From positions 1 through 42,627 of the forward strand of contig CAJUTC010000030.1 in assembly GCA_910589195.1 (NCBI GenBank): a stretch of 42,627 bases of DNA, read 5' to 3'. A program made the position numbers and the translations under genes. The notes beneath the pieces were generated by a model. That model searched no databases. It was not told where the DNA came from and was given only the letters and a program-made list of their open reading frames with translations. Position 1 is the stretch's first letter; each line of letters begins with the position of its first letter. Positions 23,780 to 32,848 of the stretch are shown piece by piece. Source of the stretch: an uncultured Lachnospiraceae bacterium (GTDB lineage: Bacteria > Bacillota > Clostridia > Lachnospirales > Lachnospiraceae).

Positions 23780-24799
23780 ATGAAAGATCAATTAGAAAAA
23801 ATCAAATCAGAAGCATTGGCTAAGATTGATGCTTCGGACGCGCTGGAAAAGTTAAATGAGATCCGGATTGCCTATCTGGGCAAAAAAGGCGAGTTAACCA
23901 GCGTATTAAAAAGCATGAAAAATGTAGCGCCAGAGGATCGCCCGAAAGTAGGCCAGATGGTAAATGATGCCAGGGTTCTGATTGAAGAAAAGCTTGAGGC
24001 TACGAAAAGAGAGTTGGCAAAAAGAGCCAGGGAAGAGCAGATGAAGAAAGAAGTCATTGACGTTACTCTTCCGGCGAAAAAGAATAAAATCGGGCACAGC
24101 CATCCCAATTCCATTGCATTAGAAGAGGTAGAGCGGATCTTTATCGGTATGGGCTATGAGGTAGTGGAAGGCCCGGAGGTAGAATATGATTTGTATAACT
24201 TTGAAAAGTTGAATATTCCGGCAAACCATCCGGCAAAGGATGAGCAGGATACCTTTTATATTAATAAGGAGATTGTTCTCCGCACCCAGACCTCTCCGGT
24301 TCAGGCACGCGTAATGGAAAAGGGAAAGCTGCCAATCCGCATGATTGCCCCAGGACGTGTGTTCCGCTCCGATGAGGTGGATGCCACTCATTCACCTTCC
24401 TTCCACCAGATTGAAGGCCTGGTGATTGACCGGAATATTACCTTCGCGGATTTAAAGGGAACCTTAGCTGAATTTGCGAGAGAACTGTTTGGGGAAGAAA
24501 CAAAAGTGAAATTCCGGCCTCACCATTTCCCCTTTACAGAACCCAGTGCTGAGGTAGATGTAACCTGCTTTAAATGTGGAGGAACGGGCTGCCGGTTCTG
24601 CAAGGGTACCGGTTGGATTGAAATATTAGGCTGCGGCATGGTGCACCCGCACGTTTTAGAAATGTGCGGAATTGATCCAGAAACCTACAGCGGCTTTGCC
24701 TTCGGCGTAGGATTAGAGAGAATTGCGTTGTTAAAGTACGAAATAGACGATATGCGGCTTCTCTATGAAAATGATGAACGGTTTTTAAAGCAATTCTAA
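23780..24799 (+). CDS. pheS: Phenylalanyl-tRNA synthetase alpha subunit
   Basis: This is the catalytic subunit of the alpha2-beta2 synthetase that charges tRNA-Phe. The 339-residue protein has an N-terminal tRNA-binding coiled coil (residues ~1-85) and a class II core. Motif 2 is RMIAPGRVFRSDEVDATHSP with SFHQIEG, and motif 3 is FGVGLERIALLKY. The CFKCGGTGCRFCKGTGW cysteine cluster is normal for this family. GGAGAACTGAT precedes the ATG. Expression is governed by the upstream T-box. Confidence 0.97.
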   Translation: MKDQLEKIKSEALAKIDASDALEKLNEIRIAYLGKKGELTSVLKSMKNVAPEDRPKVGQMVNDARVLIEEKLEATKRELAKRAREEQMKKEVIDVTLPAKKNKIGHSHPNSIALEEVERIFIGMGYEVVEGPEVEYDLYNFEKLNIPANHPAKDEQDTFYINKEIVLRTQTSPVQARVMEKGKLPIRMIAPGRVFRSDEVDATHSPSFHQIEGLVIDRNITFADLKGTLAEFARELFGEETKVKFRPHHFPFTEPSAEVDVTCFKCGGTGCRFCKGTGWIEILGCGMVHPHVLEMCGIDPETYSGFAFGVGLERIALLKYEIDDMRLLYENDERFLKQF

Positions 24800-24897
24800 T
24801 TCAAGGGGCAAAAGGAATCCAAAGAGCAAAACGAATCGCAAGAGCATAATAGCACTTGTTTCAAACCAACAATGAAACCAAAAGGAGCAAATAGAAT

Positions 24898-27318
24898 ATG
24901 AATACATCACAAGCATGGATCAAAGCATACGTTCCTGATTTGAAGGCATCTCCCCAGGAATATACGGATGCCATGACCTTATCCGGAACAAAGGTAGAGG
25001 GGTACGAATGCCTGGATAAAAATCTGGAAAAAATTGTAGTAGGTGAAATATTAAAAATCGAACATCATCCAGACGCGGATAAATTAATTATCTGCCAGGT
25101 AAATATTGGAACGGAAACCATACAGATTGTAACAGGGGCGCCCAATGTAAAAGAAGGGGATAAGGTTCCTGTCGTATTAGACGGCGGCAAAGTAGCAGGA
25201 GGGCATGACGGCGGCCCCCTTCCGGAAGATGGGATTAAAATTAAGAAAGGGAAGCTAAGAGGGATTGAGTCCAATGGCATGATGTGTTCCATTGAAGAGC
25301 TGGGCTCTTCCCGGGATTTCTATCCGGATGCCCCGGAAAGCGGAATCTATATCCTGCCAGAAGACAGCGCCCCTGGAGATGACGCAATTGGGTTGCTAGG
25401 CCTTCACGATGTGGTTTACGAATACGAAGTTACCTCGAACCGGGTAGACTGCTACAGTGTGCTGGGAATAGCAAGAGAAGCAGCCGCTACCTTCCGTCTT
25501 CCATTTTATCCGCCAGAGGTTCCTGCCACAGGAAACCAGGAAGATATCCGTGATTATCTGAAAGTACGAGTGGAAGATACAGATCTTTGCCCTCGTTACT
25601 GTGCACGTATGGTAAAGAATATTAAGCTGGCTCCTTCCCCGGAATGGATGAAACGCCGTTTGGCAGCCTGTGGAATCCGGCCAATTAATAACATTGTTGA
25701 TATTACCAACTATGTAATGGAAGAATACGGACAGCCCATGCATGCTTTTGACTATGATCGGCTGGCAAACCATGAAATCATTGTGAAACGGGCAAAGGAC
25801 GGGGATGAGTTCCAGACATTAGACGGCCAGATCCGGAAACTTGACCGGGATGTGCTGATGATTAATGACGGAGAAAAGGAAGTAGGGATCGCCGGAATTA
25901 TGGGCGGCGAAAACAGCAAAATTACAGATGATGTGAAAAATATGGTATTTGAGTCAGCCTGCTTTGACGGAACCAATATCCGCCTTTCCGCTAAACGGGT
26001 AGGCCTGCGCACAGATGCTTCCGGAAAATATGAAAAAGGGCTGGATCCGAATAATGCAGAGGCCGCTGTAAATCGTGCCTGCCAGTTAATTGAAGAGCTG
26101 GGGGCAGGAGAAGTAGTGGGAGGAATCATCGATATTTATCCGGTGAAAAAAGAAGAAAAGCGGATTCCCTTCCAGGCGGCAACAATCAATAAGCTGTTGG
26201 GAACGGATATTGAAGAATCTACCATGAAATCGTATTTTAAGATGCTGGATTTAGGGTTTGATGAGGCAACCCAGGAAGTGATTGCCCCTACCTGGCGCCA
26301 GGATTTGGAGCGGCCTGCTGATATTGCGGAGGAAGTGGCAAGATTCTATGGCTATGATAAGATCCCAACAACCCTGCCCACAGGAGAGGCCACCACTGGA
26401 AAGCTTTCCTATAAACTGCGGATTGAAGGGGTGGCAAGGGAAGTGGCAGAATTTTCTGGATTTTCCCAGGGCATGACCTATTCCTTTGAAAGCCCCAAGG
26501 TGTTTGACAAGCTGCTTCTTCCAAAGGATTCGCCCTTACGCCAGGCAATTACCATTATGAATCCGTTAGGTGAGGACTTTAGTATTATGCGCACCTCTCC
26601 TCTAAATGGGATGCTTACATCCCTTGCCACCAACTATAACCGGCGGAACAAGGACGTAAAGCTTTATGAAATGGCAAATATCTACCTGCCAAAGGCTTTG
26701 CCGCTGACAGAACTTCCGGATGAGCGGATGCAGTTTACCCTTGGAATGTATGGAGAAGGTGATTTCTTTACCATGAAAGGGGTAGTAGAAGAATTTTTCA
26801 GCCAGATTGGAATGAAGAAAAAAGTCCACTATGACGCTGCTTGCAGCCATCCGTTCCTCCACCCGGGAAGAAAAGCAGATATTATATATGAGAAGCAAAA
26901 AATAGGGTATTTGGGTGAGATCCATCCAGAATGCGCCGATCAATATAAAATCGGGGAAAAAGTGTATGTAGCGGTGCTGGATATGCCTGCGATTCTTCCC
27001 TTTGCCACCTTTGACCGGAAGTATACCGGAATCGCAAAGCATCCTGCCGTTACCAGGGATATTAGCATGGTGGTTCCAAAGAATATTATGGTGGGGCAGA
27101 TTGAGGATGTGATTACCCAGAGAGGCGGAAAAATCCTGGAAAGCTACCAGTTGTTTGATATTTATGAGGGCAGCCAGATTGTGGCAGGCTTTAAGTCGGT
27201 AGCTTATTCCATCGTATTCCGCGCAAAGGACAGGACGTTAACCGATGAAGATGTAAATGCGGCCATGAAGAAGATTTTAAATGGTCTGCAAAGTTTAGGG
27301 ATTGAACTGCGGGGATAA
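24898..27318 (+). CDS. pheT: Phenylalanyl-tRNA synthetase beta subunit
   Basis: The 806-residue beta subunit has the standard domains: an EMAP-II-like tRNA-binding domain (~40-155, VGEILKIEHHPDADKLIICQ), B3/B4 editing (~210-385, including IRPINNIVDITNYVMEEYGQ), B5 (~400-475), a core fold lacking catalysis, and the C-terminal anticodon-binding FDX-ACB domain (~710-805, KHPAVTRDISMVVP). It follows pheS by 98 bases with AAAGGAG ahead of the ATG. A terminator follows. Confidence 0.97.
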   Translation: MNTSQAWIKAYVPDLKASPQEYTDAMTLSGTKVEGYECLDKNLEKIVVGEILKIEHHPDADKLIICQVNIGTETIQIVTGAPNVKEGDKVPVVLDGGKVAGGHDGGPLPEDGIKIKKGKLRGIESNGMMCSIEELGSSRDFYPDAPESGIYILPEDSAPGDDAIGLLGLHDVVYEYEVTSNRVDCYSVLGIAREAAATFRLPFYPPEVPATGNQEDIRDYLKVRVEDTDLCPRYCARMVKNIKLAPSPEWMKRRLAACGIRPINNIVDITNYVMEEYGQPMHAFDYDRLANHEIIVKRAKDGDEFQTLDGQIRKLDRDVLMINDGEKEVGIAGIMGGENSKITDDVKNMVFESACFDGTNIRLSAKRVGLRTDASGKYEKGLDPNNAEAAVNRACQLIEELGAGEVVGGIIDIYPVKKEEKRIPFQAATINKLLGTDIEESTMKSYFKMLDLGFDEATQEVIAPTWRQDLERPADIAEEVARFYGYDKIPTTLPTGEATTGKLSYKLRIEGVAREVAEFSGFSQGMTYSFESPKVFDKLLLPKDSPLRQAITIMNPLGEDFSIMRTSPLNGMLTSLATNYNRRNKDVKLYEMANIYLPKALPLTELPDERMQFTLGMYGEGDFFTMKGVVEEFFSQIGMKKKVHYDAACSHPFLHPGRKADIIYEKQKIGYLGEIHPECADQYKIGEKVYVAVLDMPAILPFATFDRKYTGIAKHPAVTRDISMVVPKNIMVGQIEDVITQRGGKILESYQLFDIYEGSQIVAGFKSVAYSIVFRAKDRTLTDEDVNAAMKKILNGLQSLGIELRG

Positions 27319-27350
27319 TGGAAACGATACAAATGAAAACGGTTGTTATG

Positions 27351-27388
27351 AAAAGAGCTGCGTTTATAGGGGTACGTGGCTCTTTTTC
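27351..27388 (+). terminator. Terminator of pheST
   Basis: The stem pairs 27351-27363 with 27374-27386 (13 bp, two G-U) around a 10-base loop and runs into TCTTTTT. It lies 32 bases after the pheT stop. Confidence 0.8.
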
Positions 27389-27423
27389 GTTTATCGGGTA
27401 TCAGGCAACATGCGCTAGGCGTG

Positions 27424-27547
27424 GGTTTACAGTAAACCTGCATGCGCCCGGCTGCGGAGGCACTGCCACATATGAAAGTCTGGCGGGCACATTTGGCATC
27501 TCTGAATTCATGTCGCCTATTCGGCGGCGGGACTTTTACTGTAACCC
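27424..27547. repeat. Short inverted-repeat element after pheST
   Basis: GGTTTACAGTAAAC (27424-27437) and the inverse of TTTTACTGTAACCC (27534-27547) match at 12 of 14 bases and bound ~95 bases of GC-richer sequence. The left end is itself palindromic (GGTTTAC-A-GTAAACC). Any frame through it looks accidental. It has the size and shape of a non-coding miniature element. Confidence 0.4.
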
Positions 27548-27594
27548 CATACCATATTCCTGACATCACCATGAATGAAAGGGGGAAATTCACT

Positions 27595-27768
27595 ATGAGA
27601 GATGTGAAGAAGATGGTTGAAATTGGGAAAGAGCTGGCGGAGAAAAAGAAAAAACAGGATATAAAAGCCAGAAAGCTGAAAATAAAAATAAGAGAGAATG
27701 AAGTAAATCCAAATCCTTCTAGGGTGAGCGATATAAAGCTTGATAACAGGGAAGCGTTAGCGAAATAG
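27595..27768 (+). CDS. Small charged protein of unknown function
   Basis: This 57-residue protein starts MRDVKKMVEIGKELAEKKKK, is very rich in Lys and Glu, and appears mostly helical, with no membrane segment or cysteine. GGGGG lies 9 bases upstream of ATG 27595; an alternative ATG at 27571 lacks a good ribosome binding site. The frame extends to 27442 but the extra part lies in the inverted-repeat element. I do not recognise a family. The strong Lys bias suggests a nucleic-acid or ribosome partner, which is speculation. It could also be a remnant. Confidence 0.5.
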   Translation: MRDVKKMVEIGKELAEKKKKQDIKARKLKIKIRENEVNPNPSRVSDIKLDNREALAK

Positions 27769-27828
27769 GAACCAAGCTGGATATGATACCAGTACAGTTT
27801 GTTTCAACCAGAGAAAGGAATAAGAATT

Positions 27829-28144
27829 ATGAATGAAGCGATTATAAGAGATGCTTTTGAAGAACTGAAGTATGGCTATGCTAAGAACAGGATGGTATCC
27901 CTTTATGATAATATTTATCAGGAAGTTTGCGATATGGATCTATGTCAATTCTTTGGACAAACATGGATTCTCTATGGATTTAGCTGATATACAGCTAATG
28001 CAGGATAGGGGTAATAACGAAAATGCAATCAAAGGAGAAGCTGGCCTGGTATTAACGGAACAACTAGAGTCCGAGATTTTGGATGCCCTGTCCGGGTATT
28101 TGAAAGAGATGACTGAAACAAGAAGTGGAGGCGGCGAAAAATAG
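27829..28144 (+). pseudogene. Unknown gene broken by a frameshift
   Basis: AAAGGAATAAGAATT precedes ATG 27829. The first frame reads MNEAIIRDAFEELKYGYAKN and continues to about NIYQEVCDMD. After that the plausible protein continues in the +1 frame as VNSLDKHGFSMDLADIQLMQ and onward to a stop at 28142-28144. The join is near 27940, where one inserted base (or two lost) would account for the shift. Restored length is about 104 residues, acidic and helical. I do not recognise the family. A sequencing error is possible. Confidence 0.5.
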
Positions 28145-28205
28145 CAACATGAAAAATAGCCTGCCGCCATAAAAAATAAAAACGTTCTACAGGAATAAAA
28201 TATAA

Positions 28206-28277
28206 AAAATAAGCCATCCTTACCATAGGCACAGAGAGATTAAAGGAGCATGAAAAAACGGTAAGGAGGCTTATTTT
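28206..28277 (+). promoter_or_regulatory. Stem sequestering the enolase ribosome binding site
   Basis: AAAATAAGCC (28206-28215) pairs with GGCTTATTTT (28268-28277) and TCCTTACC (28217-28224) with GGTAAGGA (28260-28267): 18 pairs with one bulged A. The AAGGAGG of eno (28263-28269) lies entirely inside the 3' arm, and the stem ends at the base before the ATG. The 35-base loop has a second AAAGGAG (28242-28248) and a four-codon frame (ATG 28250) whose TAA overlaps the eno ribosome binding site. Complementarity is seen; regulation is inferred. Confidence 0.6.
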
Positions 28278-29540
28278 ATGAACGAAAAATTTGAAATCGC
28301 GGCGGTTTATGGAAGGGAAATTTTAGATTCCAGGGGAAATCCTACGGTAGAGGCAGAGGTACATTTAGAAGGGGGCGCATGTGGAAGAGCGGCAGCTCCT
28401 TCCGGCGCTTCTACCGGCCAGCATGAGGCCATAGAATTAAGGGATGGAAGCAGCCGCTACCATGGGAAAGGCGTACAGAAAGCAGTCAATGCAGTCAATA
28501 CCGTCCTTGCTGAAGTTCTGATGTTTGAGGACGCAAGGAATCAGAAGAATATTGACCATCTTTTAAAGGAAGCAGATGGAACGGAAAATAAGGGAAAGCT
28601 GGGAGCTAATGGGATTTTAAGCGTTTCTCTGGCCTGTGCCAAAGCGGCGGCTGCGGCATATGGTCTGCCTCTCCATCAATATATTGGAGGGATTTACGGA
28701 AATAAGCTTCCTATGCCTATGATGAATATCTTAAACGGCGGCGCCCATTCAGACAATTCTGTAGATATTCAGGAGTTTATGATCCTTCCTATGGGAGCAT
28801 CCTCCTTCCGGGAAGGTATGAGATGGTGCGCAGAAGTCTATCAGGTGTTAAAAAAGCTGCTGAAGGAGAAAAAGCTTTCTACAGCAGTAGGAGATGAGGG
28901 CGGCTTTGCTCCGGATCTGCGCAATGGGGAAGAAGCCATTGAACTGATTTTAAATGCCATTAAGCTAGCTGGCTTTAAAGAACGGACAGACTTTATGGTT
29001 TCTTTGGATGCAGCGGCCAGCGAATGGAAAAATTCTGAGCTGGGGCCAGGTTTTTATACCCTTCCAAAGCAGAAGCAAACGTATAACCGGGAGCAGATGA
29101 TGGAATACTGGGTGAAGCTGGTGGATTCCTACCCCATTTATTCCATTGAAGATCCCATGGATGAGGAAGACTGGGAAGGCTGGAGAGTTTTAACCGGGAA
29201 AATCGGCGGACGGACCAGACTGGTAGGGGATGATTTATTTGTAACCAACTGCAACCGACTTCAAAAAGGAATTACGGATCACAGCGCTAATGCAATTTTA
29301 ATTAAGCCAAACCAAATCGGAACCCTGTCAGAAACTATGGACGCGATCCAGCTTGCGAAATTAAATGGCTATACCACAATCATGTCCCACCGTTCCGGGG
29401 AAACAGAGGACAGCACCATTGCGGATTTGGCGGTGGGGATGGGAACGGAGCTGATTAAGACCGGGGCGCCATGCAGAGGAGAGCGGACGGCAAAGTATAA
29501 TCAGCTTCTTAGGATTGAAGAATTAATAGAAGGAAACTAA
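28278..29540 (+). CDS. eno: Enolase
   Basis: Enolase interconverts 2-phosphoglycerate and phosphoenolpyruvate in glycolysis. The 420-residue protein has EILDSRGNPTVEAEV, PSGASTGQHEA, VGDEGGFAPD, SIEDPMDEEDWEGW, VGDDLFVTN, LIKPNQIGTLSET and SHRSGETED, covering the magnesium ligands, the catalytic lysine and the mobile loop. It is about ten residues shorter than usual and departs from consensus in places, for instance SLDAAASEW for the common ALDxAASEF, so it may be a divergent copy. Translation likely depends on opening of the stem at 28206-28277. It also makes the substrate of the PEP mutase elsewhere in the window, but no physical link is implied. Confidence 0.95.
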   Translation: MNEKFEIAAVYGREILDSRGNPTVEAEVHLEGGACGRAAAPSGASTGQHEAIELRDGSSRYHGKGVQKAVNAVNTVLAEVLMFEDARNQKNIDHLLKEADGTENKGKLGANGILSVSLACAKAAAAAYGLPLHQYIGGIYGNKLPMPMMNILNGGAHSDNSVDIQEFMILPMGASSFREGMRWCAEVYQVLKKLLKEKKLSTAVGDEGGFAPDLRNGEEAIELILNAIKLAGFKERTDFMVSLDAAASEWKNSELGPGFYTLPKQKQTYNREQMMEYWVKLVDSYPIYSIEDPMDEEDWEGWRVLTGKIGGRTRLVGDDLFVTNCNRLQKGITDHSANAILIKPNQIGTLSETMDAIQLAKLNGYTTIMSHRSGETEDSTIADLAVGMGTELIKTGAPCRGERTAKYNQLLRIEELIEGN

Positions 29541-29613
29541 AGTTCTGTATGCTGCGAACCCACGTAAGCCGAAACGGCTGATTGCCTGGCAGATTAGAAT
29601 TTTTCGAAATGTA

Positions 29614-29642
29614 TTGTAATTACCGGAAAATTATGCTATGAT
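29614..29642 (+). promoter_or_regulatory. Promoter of secG-rnr
   Basis: TTGTAA (29614-29619), a 17-base spacer and TATGAT (29637-29642), with TG one base ahead of the -10 (extended -10). Confidence 0.7.
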
Positions 29643-29684
29643 ACAAAAAGTATGGTTTTAAAACAGGATTTAGGAGGTGGAATC

Positions 29685-29924
29685 ATGACCGCGTTAAAAA
29701 TTGTCCTTTCCATTATTTTTGTTATCATATGCATTGCTTTATCTGTAATTATTCTGATGCAGGAAGGCAAGTCTTCCGGATTAGGTACGGTAGCTGGTAT
29801 GGCGGATACCTATTGGGGGAAGAATAAAGGCCGTTCCATGGAAGGTGCATTAGAAAAATTTACCAGGTTTGCCGCCGTTGCGTTTATGCTGCTGGCGATT
29901 GTTCTGAATTATCTGAATAAGTAA
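29685..29924 (+). CDS. secG: Preprotein translocase subunit SecG
   Basis: This small SecYEG subunit assists protein export across the cytoplasmic membrane. The 79-residue protein has two membrane helices (residues ~3-25 and ~56-77) joined by the family loop MQEGKSSGLGTVAGMADTYW. ATG 29685 has AGGAGGTGG just upstream; the open frame starts 33 bases earlier at ATG 29652 but lacks a binding site. Its position before rnr is common in Clostridia and other Firmicutes. Confidence 0.95.
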   Translation: MTALKIVLSIIFVIICIALSVIILMQEGKSSGLGTVAGMADTYWGKNKGRSMEGALEKFTRFAAVAFMLLAIVLNYLNK

Positions 29925-29932
29925 ACGAAAGC

Positions 29933-29968
29933 AAGCACTCTTGTGATAACAAGGGTGTTTTCTTTTTC
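29933..29968 (+). terminator. Terminator-like hairpin between secG and rnr
   Basis: AAGCACTCTTGT pairs with ACAAGGGTGTTT (12 bp, two G-U) around a GATA loop and runs into TCTTTTT. Since rnr follows within 50 bases, it probably attenuates rather than ends transcription. Confidence 0.65.
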
Positions 29969-30012
29969 GTATCTGGCGGCAGGGTTTTTTGGAGGAAAAT
30001 GAGGAAAATAAT

Positions 30013-32145
30013 ATGGAAGAAAATTTATTAAAACAGAGAAAGGAAATGCTGACGAAACTAATCCACGATCCGGCTTATGTTCCGATGAAAGCAAAGGAAA
30101 TAGCCATTTTACTGGATATTCCAAAAAGGAAGCAGGAAGAGCTTTTACAGGTATTAACCATATTAGTGGATGAAGGAGCAATCGGCATTTCAAAAAAAGG
30201 AAAATACGGAAGACCAGAGCTGTTTTCCGTAACCGGGATTTTTTCAGGCCATCCCAAAGGCTTTGGTTTTGTAGCGGTGGAAGGGATGGAACAGGATATT
30301 TTTATTCCGGCAGAAAAAACAGGAGGCGCCCTTCATGGCGATCGGGTGCATCTTACGGTGGAACAGGAACCAAAGGGAAGGCGGGCGGAAGGCGCCATCT
30401 TAAAGGTGCTAGAGCATGCCAACCGGGAGATAATCGGATACTACCAGAAAAGCAAAAATTTTGGCTTTGTAATACCAGATAACCAAAAAATTGCAAAAGA
30501 TGTGTTTATCCCTGGGGGAAAGGATATGGGGTCTGTAACCGGGCATAAGGTAGTCGTGCAGATTACGGATTTTGGAGGGAAGAACGACCAGAATCCGGAA
30601 GGCGTAATTACCGAGATTATCGGCCACATCAATGACCCTGGTACCGATATTTTATCCCTTGTCCGTGCGTACGGCCTGCCAGAAGCATTTCCGGAAGGGG
30701 TAATCCAGGAAACAAAATCCATAGCAGATGAGGTAATGCCCAAGGAGTATGAAGGACGCCTGGATTTGCGCTCCCTTCCTACCGTTACCATAGACGGCGA
30801 GGATTCTAAGGATTTGGACGATGCCATTACCTTGTCAAAAGAAGGGGATCATTACCGGCTGGGTGTGCATATTGCGGATGTTACCCACTATGTAACGGAG
30901 AACAGTTTGCTGGATCAGGAGGCGAAAAAGCGGGGGACAAGCGTTTATTTGGTGGATCGGGTGATCCCTATGCTTCCCCATAAACTGTCCAATGGCATCT
31001 GCTCCCTGAATGAAGGTTCTGACCGGCTGGCCTTAAGCTGCCTGATGGAGCTGGATCAAAAGGGAAATGTGCTGGGGCATGAAATAGTGGAAACGGTAAT
31101 TCGTGTAAACAGGCGAATGACCTATACGGCAGTAAACGCCATTATTTCTGACGAAGACGAAGCCATGATAGAGGAATATCATGAGCTGGTTCCCATGTTC
31201 CGGCTGATGAAGGAGCTTTCAGAGCAGATCCGAAAACGGCGGGAGGCAAGAGGAGCCATTGATTTTGATTTTCCGGAAAGCAAGATTCTTTTAGATGAAA
31301 AAAGGAAACCAGTATCCATCCAGCCTTATGAGAGGAATGGGGCCACAAAACTGATTGAAGATTTTATGCTGACCGCTAATGAAACGGTGGCGGAAGATTA
31401 TTACTGGCAGCAAATCCCGTTCCTTTACCGGACTCATGACAACCCGGATCCAGAGAAGATCAAGCAATTAACCACGTTTCTCTATAATTTTGGATACACA
31501 GTCCGAACCCAACAAGGAGAAATCCATCCAAAGGAGATCCAAAAGCTTTTGAAAAAGGCGGAAGGAACCTTAGAAGAGTCTTTAATCGGGCGGCTGACGC
31601 TCCGCTCAATGAAGCAGGCAAATTATACCATTGACTGTACCGGGCATTTCGGCCTGGCAGCCAAGTATTACTGCCATTTTACTTCCCCTATCCGCCGCTA
31701 TCCCGATTTGCAGATTCACCGGATTATAAAAGAGAATATAAAAGGTGGCCTTAGACCCAACAGGATTGCCCATTATGGTTCCATTCTTCCACAAGTTGCC
31801 ATCCAGTCCTCCCTGTTAGAACGGAGGGCGGAGGAAGCGGAGCGGGAAACGGATAAGCTAAAAAAATGTGAATATATGTCCCGCTTTATCGGACAGGAAT
31901 TTGAAGGCGTTATTTCCGGTGTAACCTCCTGGGGACTATACGTAGAGCTTCCCAATACAGTAGAAGGGATGGTGCGGATTAGCGATTTAACAGACGACTA
32001 CTATATATTTGATGAAGCCAGCTATCAACTGGTAGGAGAGATGACCAGAAAAACCTATAAACTGGGACAGAAGGTGAAGGTTCTGGTATCTGGAACAGAT
32101 CGGCTGCTGAAGACCATTGATTTTGTGTTCGTAAATCATTTTTAG
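30013..32145 (+). CDS. rnr: Ribonuclease R
   Basis: This 3'-5' exoribonuclease degrades structured RNA and acts in tmRNA quality control. The 710-residue protein has an N-terminal helix-turn-helix-like segment (~1-65), two cold-shock domains (~70-225), the RNB catalytic domain (~240-570) with DGEDSKDLDDAI supplying the metal-binding aspartates, and a C-terminal S1 domain (~625-705). ATG 30013 with GAGG eight bases upstream is preferred over the TTG at 29989 in the same frame. smpB, often next in line, is absent; decayed DNA follows. Confidence 0.95.
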   Translation: MEENLLKQRKEMLTKLIHDPAYVPMKAKEIAILLDIPKRKQEELLQVLTILVDEGAIGISKKGKYGRPELFSVTGIFSGHPKGFGFVAVEGMEQDIFIPAEKTGGALHGDRVHLTVEQEPKGRRAEGAILKVLEHANREIIGYYQKSKNFGFVIPDNQKIAKDVFIPGGKDMGSVTGHKVVVQITDFGGKNDQNPEGVITEIIGHINDPGTDILSLVRAYGLPEAFPEGVIQETKSIADEVMPKEYEGRLDLRSLPTVTIDGEDSKDLDDAITLSKEGDHYRLGVHIADVTHYVTENSLLDQEAKKRGTSVYLVDRVIPMLPHKLSNGICSLNEGSDRLALSCLMELDQKGNVLGHEIVETVIRVNRRMTYTAVNAIISDEDEAMIEEYHELVPMFRLMKELSEQIRKRREARGAIDFDFPESKILLDEKRKPVSIQPYERNGATKLIEDFMLTANETVAEDYYWQQIPFLYRTHDNPDPEKIKQLTTFLYNFGYTVRTQQGEIHPKEIQKLLKKAEGTLEESLIGRLTLRSMKQANYTIDCTGHFGLAAKYYCHFTSPIRRYPDLQIHRIIKENIKGGLRPNRIAHYGSILPQVAIQSSLLERRAEEAERETDKLKKCEYMSRFIGQEFEGVISGVTSWGLYVELPNTVEGMVRISDLTDDYYIFDEASYQLVGEMTRKTYKLGQKVKVLVSGTDRLLKTIDFVFVNHF

Positions 32146-32225
32146 ACCTTTTTAGAAAAAGTGCCCTGATTTTTCATGTGTTTTTGCTATCAAAACTTTG
32201 CTATAATAGATTCCAGAACGAATGA

Positions 32226-32648
32226 GGAGAACCGGAAGATGCCGGATACCGTCTGGGAAGCAGCGGCAAAGATGGGCGGGAAGGCCTTGCCAATATCCTG
32301 AAAGAGAATCCGGATCTGGCTTTGGTGGATATTAAAATGCCCGGGCTGAATGGTTTGGAGGTAATTAAGGAAGCATTTAAAACTGGAAAATATTGCTAAG
32401 ACATTTAACTATAACAGCGCTTACTTAGGAAAACTGTTTCACAAGAAATGGGGGAAAATTTTAATAATTCGTTGGATCTGATCCGAATTGCCAATGCCAG
32501 AAGGCTGCTGCAGGAAACCAATTTAAAGGTATACCAGATATCTGAGCGTGTAGGCTACAGCAGCATTGACTATTTTTATATGAAATTTAAAAAATACGTT
32601 GGAATCAGTCCCAAGAAATACCGGAAAAACATGAATTCGGAAGAGTAA
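32226..32648 (+). pseudogene. Remnant of a YesN-type response regulator
   Basis: A piece of receiver domain (GYRLGSSGKDGREGLANILK, then LALVDIKMPGLNGLEVIKEA) runs to about 32380, where the frame ends. The C-terminal AraC-type DNA-binding domain resumes in another frame (ENIAKTFNYNSAYLGKLFH), then after a one-base loss near 32446 continues to a stop at 32648 (VYQISERVGYSSIDYFYMKF). The N-terminus with the first aspartates and roughly 330 linker residues are gone; intact relatives are ~500 residues. Such regulators control sugar-uptake loci like the decayed one that follows. Confidence 0.85.
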
Positions 32649-32656
32649 AGGGAATC

Positions 32657-32717
32657 GTACCTTTTTATCTGAAATGTTGTATGAGGAAACAACATGTCTG
32701 ATGAAAAGGTACTTTTT
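32657..32717 (+). terminator. Terminator-like hairpin after the YesN remnant
   Basis: GTACCTTTT (32657-32665) pairs with AAAAGGTAC (32704-32712). An inner stem ATGTTGT/ACAACAT (32674-32680, 32689-32695) lies within the loop. TTTTT follows at 32713-32717. Confidence 0.7.
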
Positions 32718-32848
32718 ATTTGTGCAGGATTTGATGATAAGACAGGAAAAATCTAAAAATTAAGAAATTCAGGTCTAATTTTTCAGGTATTAGGAACAAG
32801 GATTAGAATGGTAAAATAAATCCATAAAATATAGCAGGGAGGGCAGTG

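Noticed and set aside
27318..27563. An 81-residue frame beginning at the last base of pheT
   Set aside because: It runs through the pheST terminator and the inverted-repeat element, has no ribosome binding site and shows no family features.
28250..28264. A four-codon leader frame as a proven leader peptide
   Set aside because: Its ribosome binding site is only one base from the ATG, too close for good initiation; kept only as a detail of the eno stem finding.
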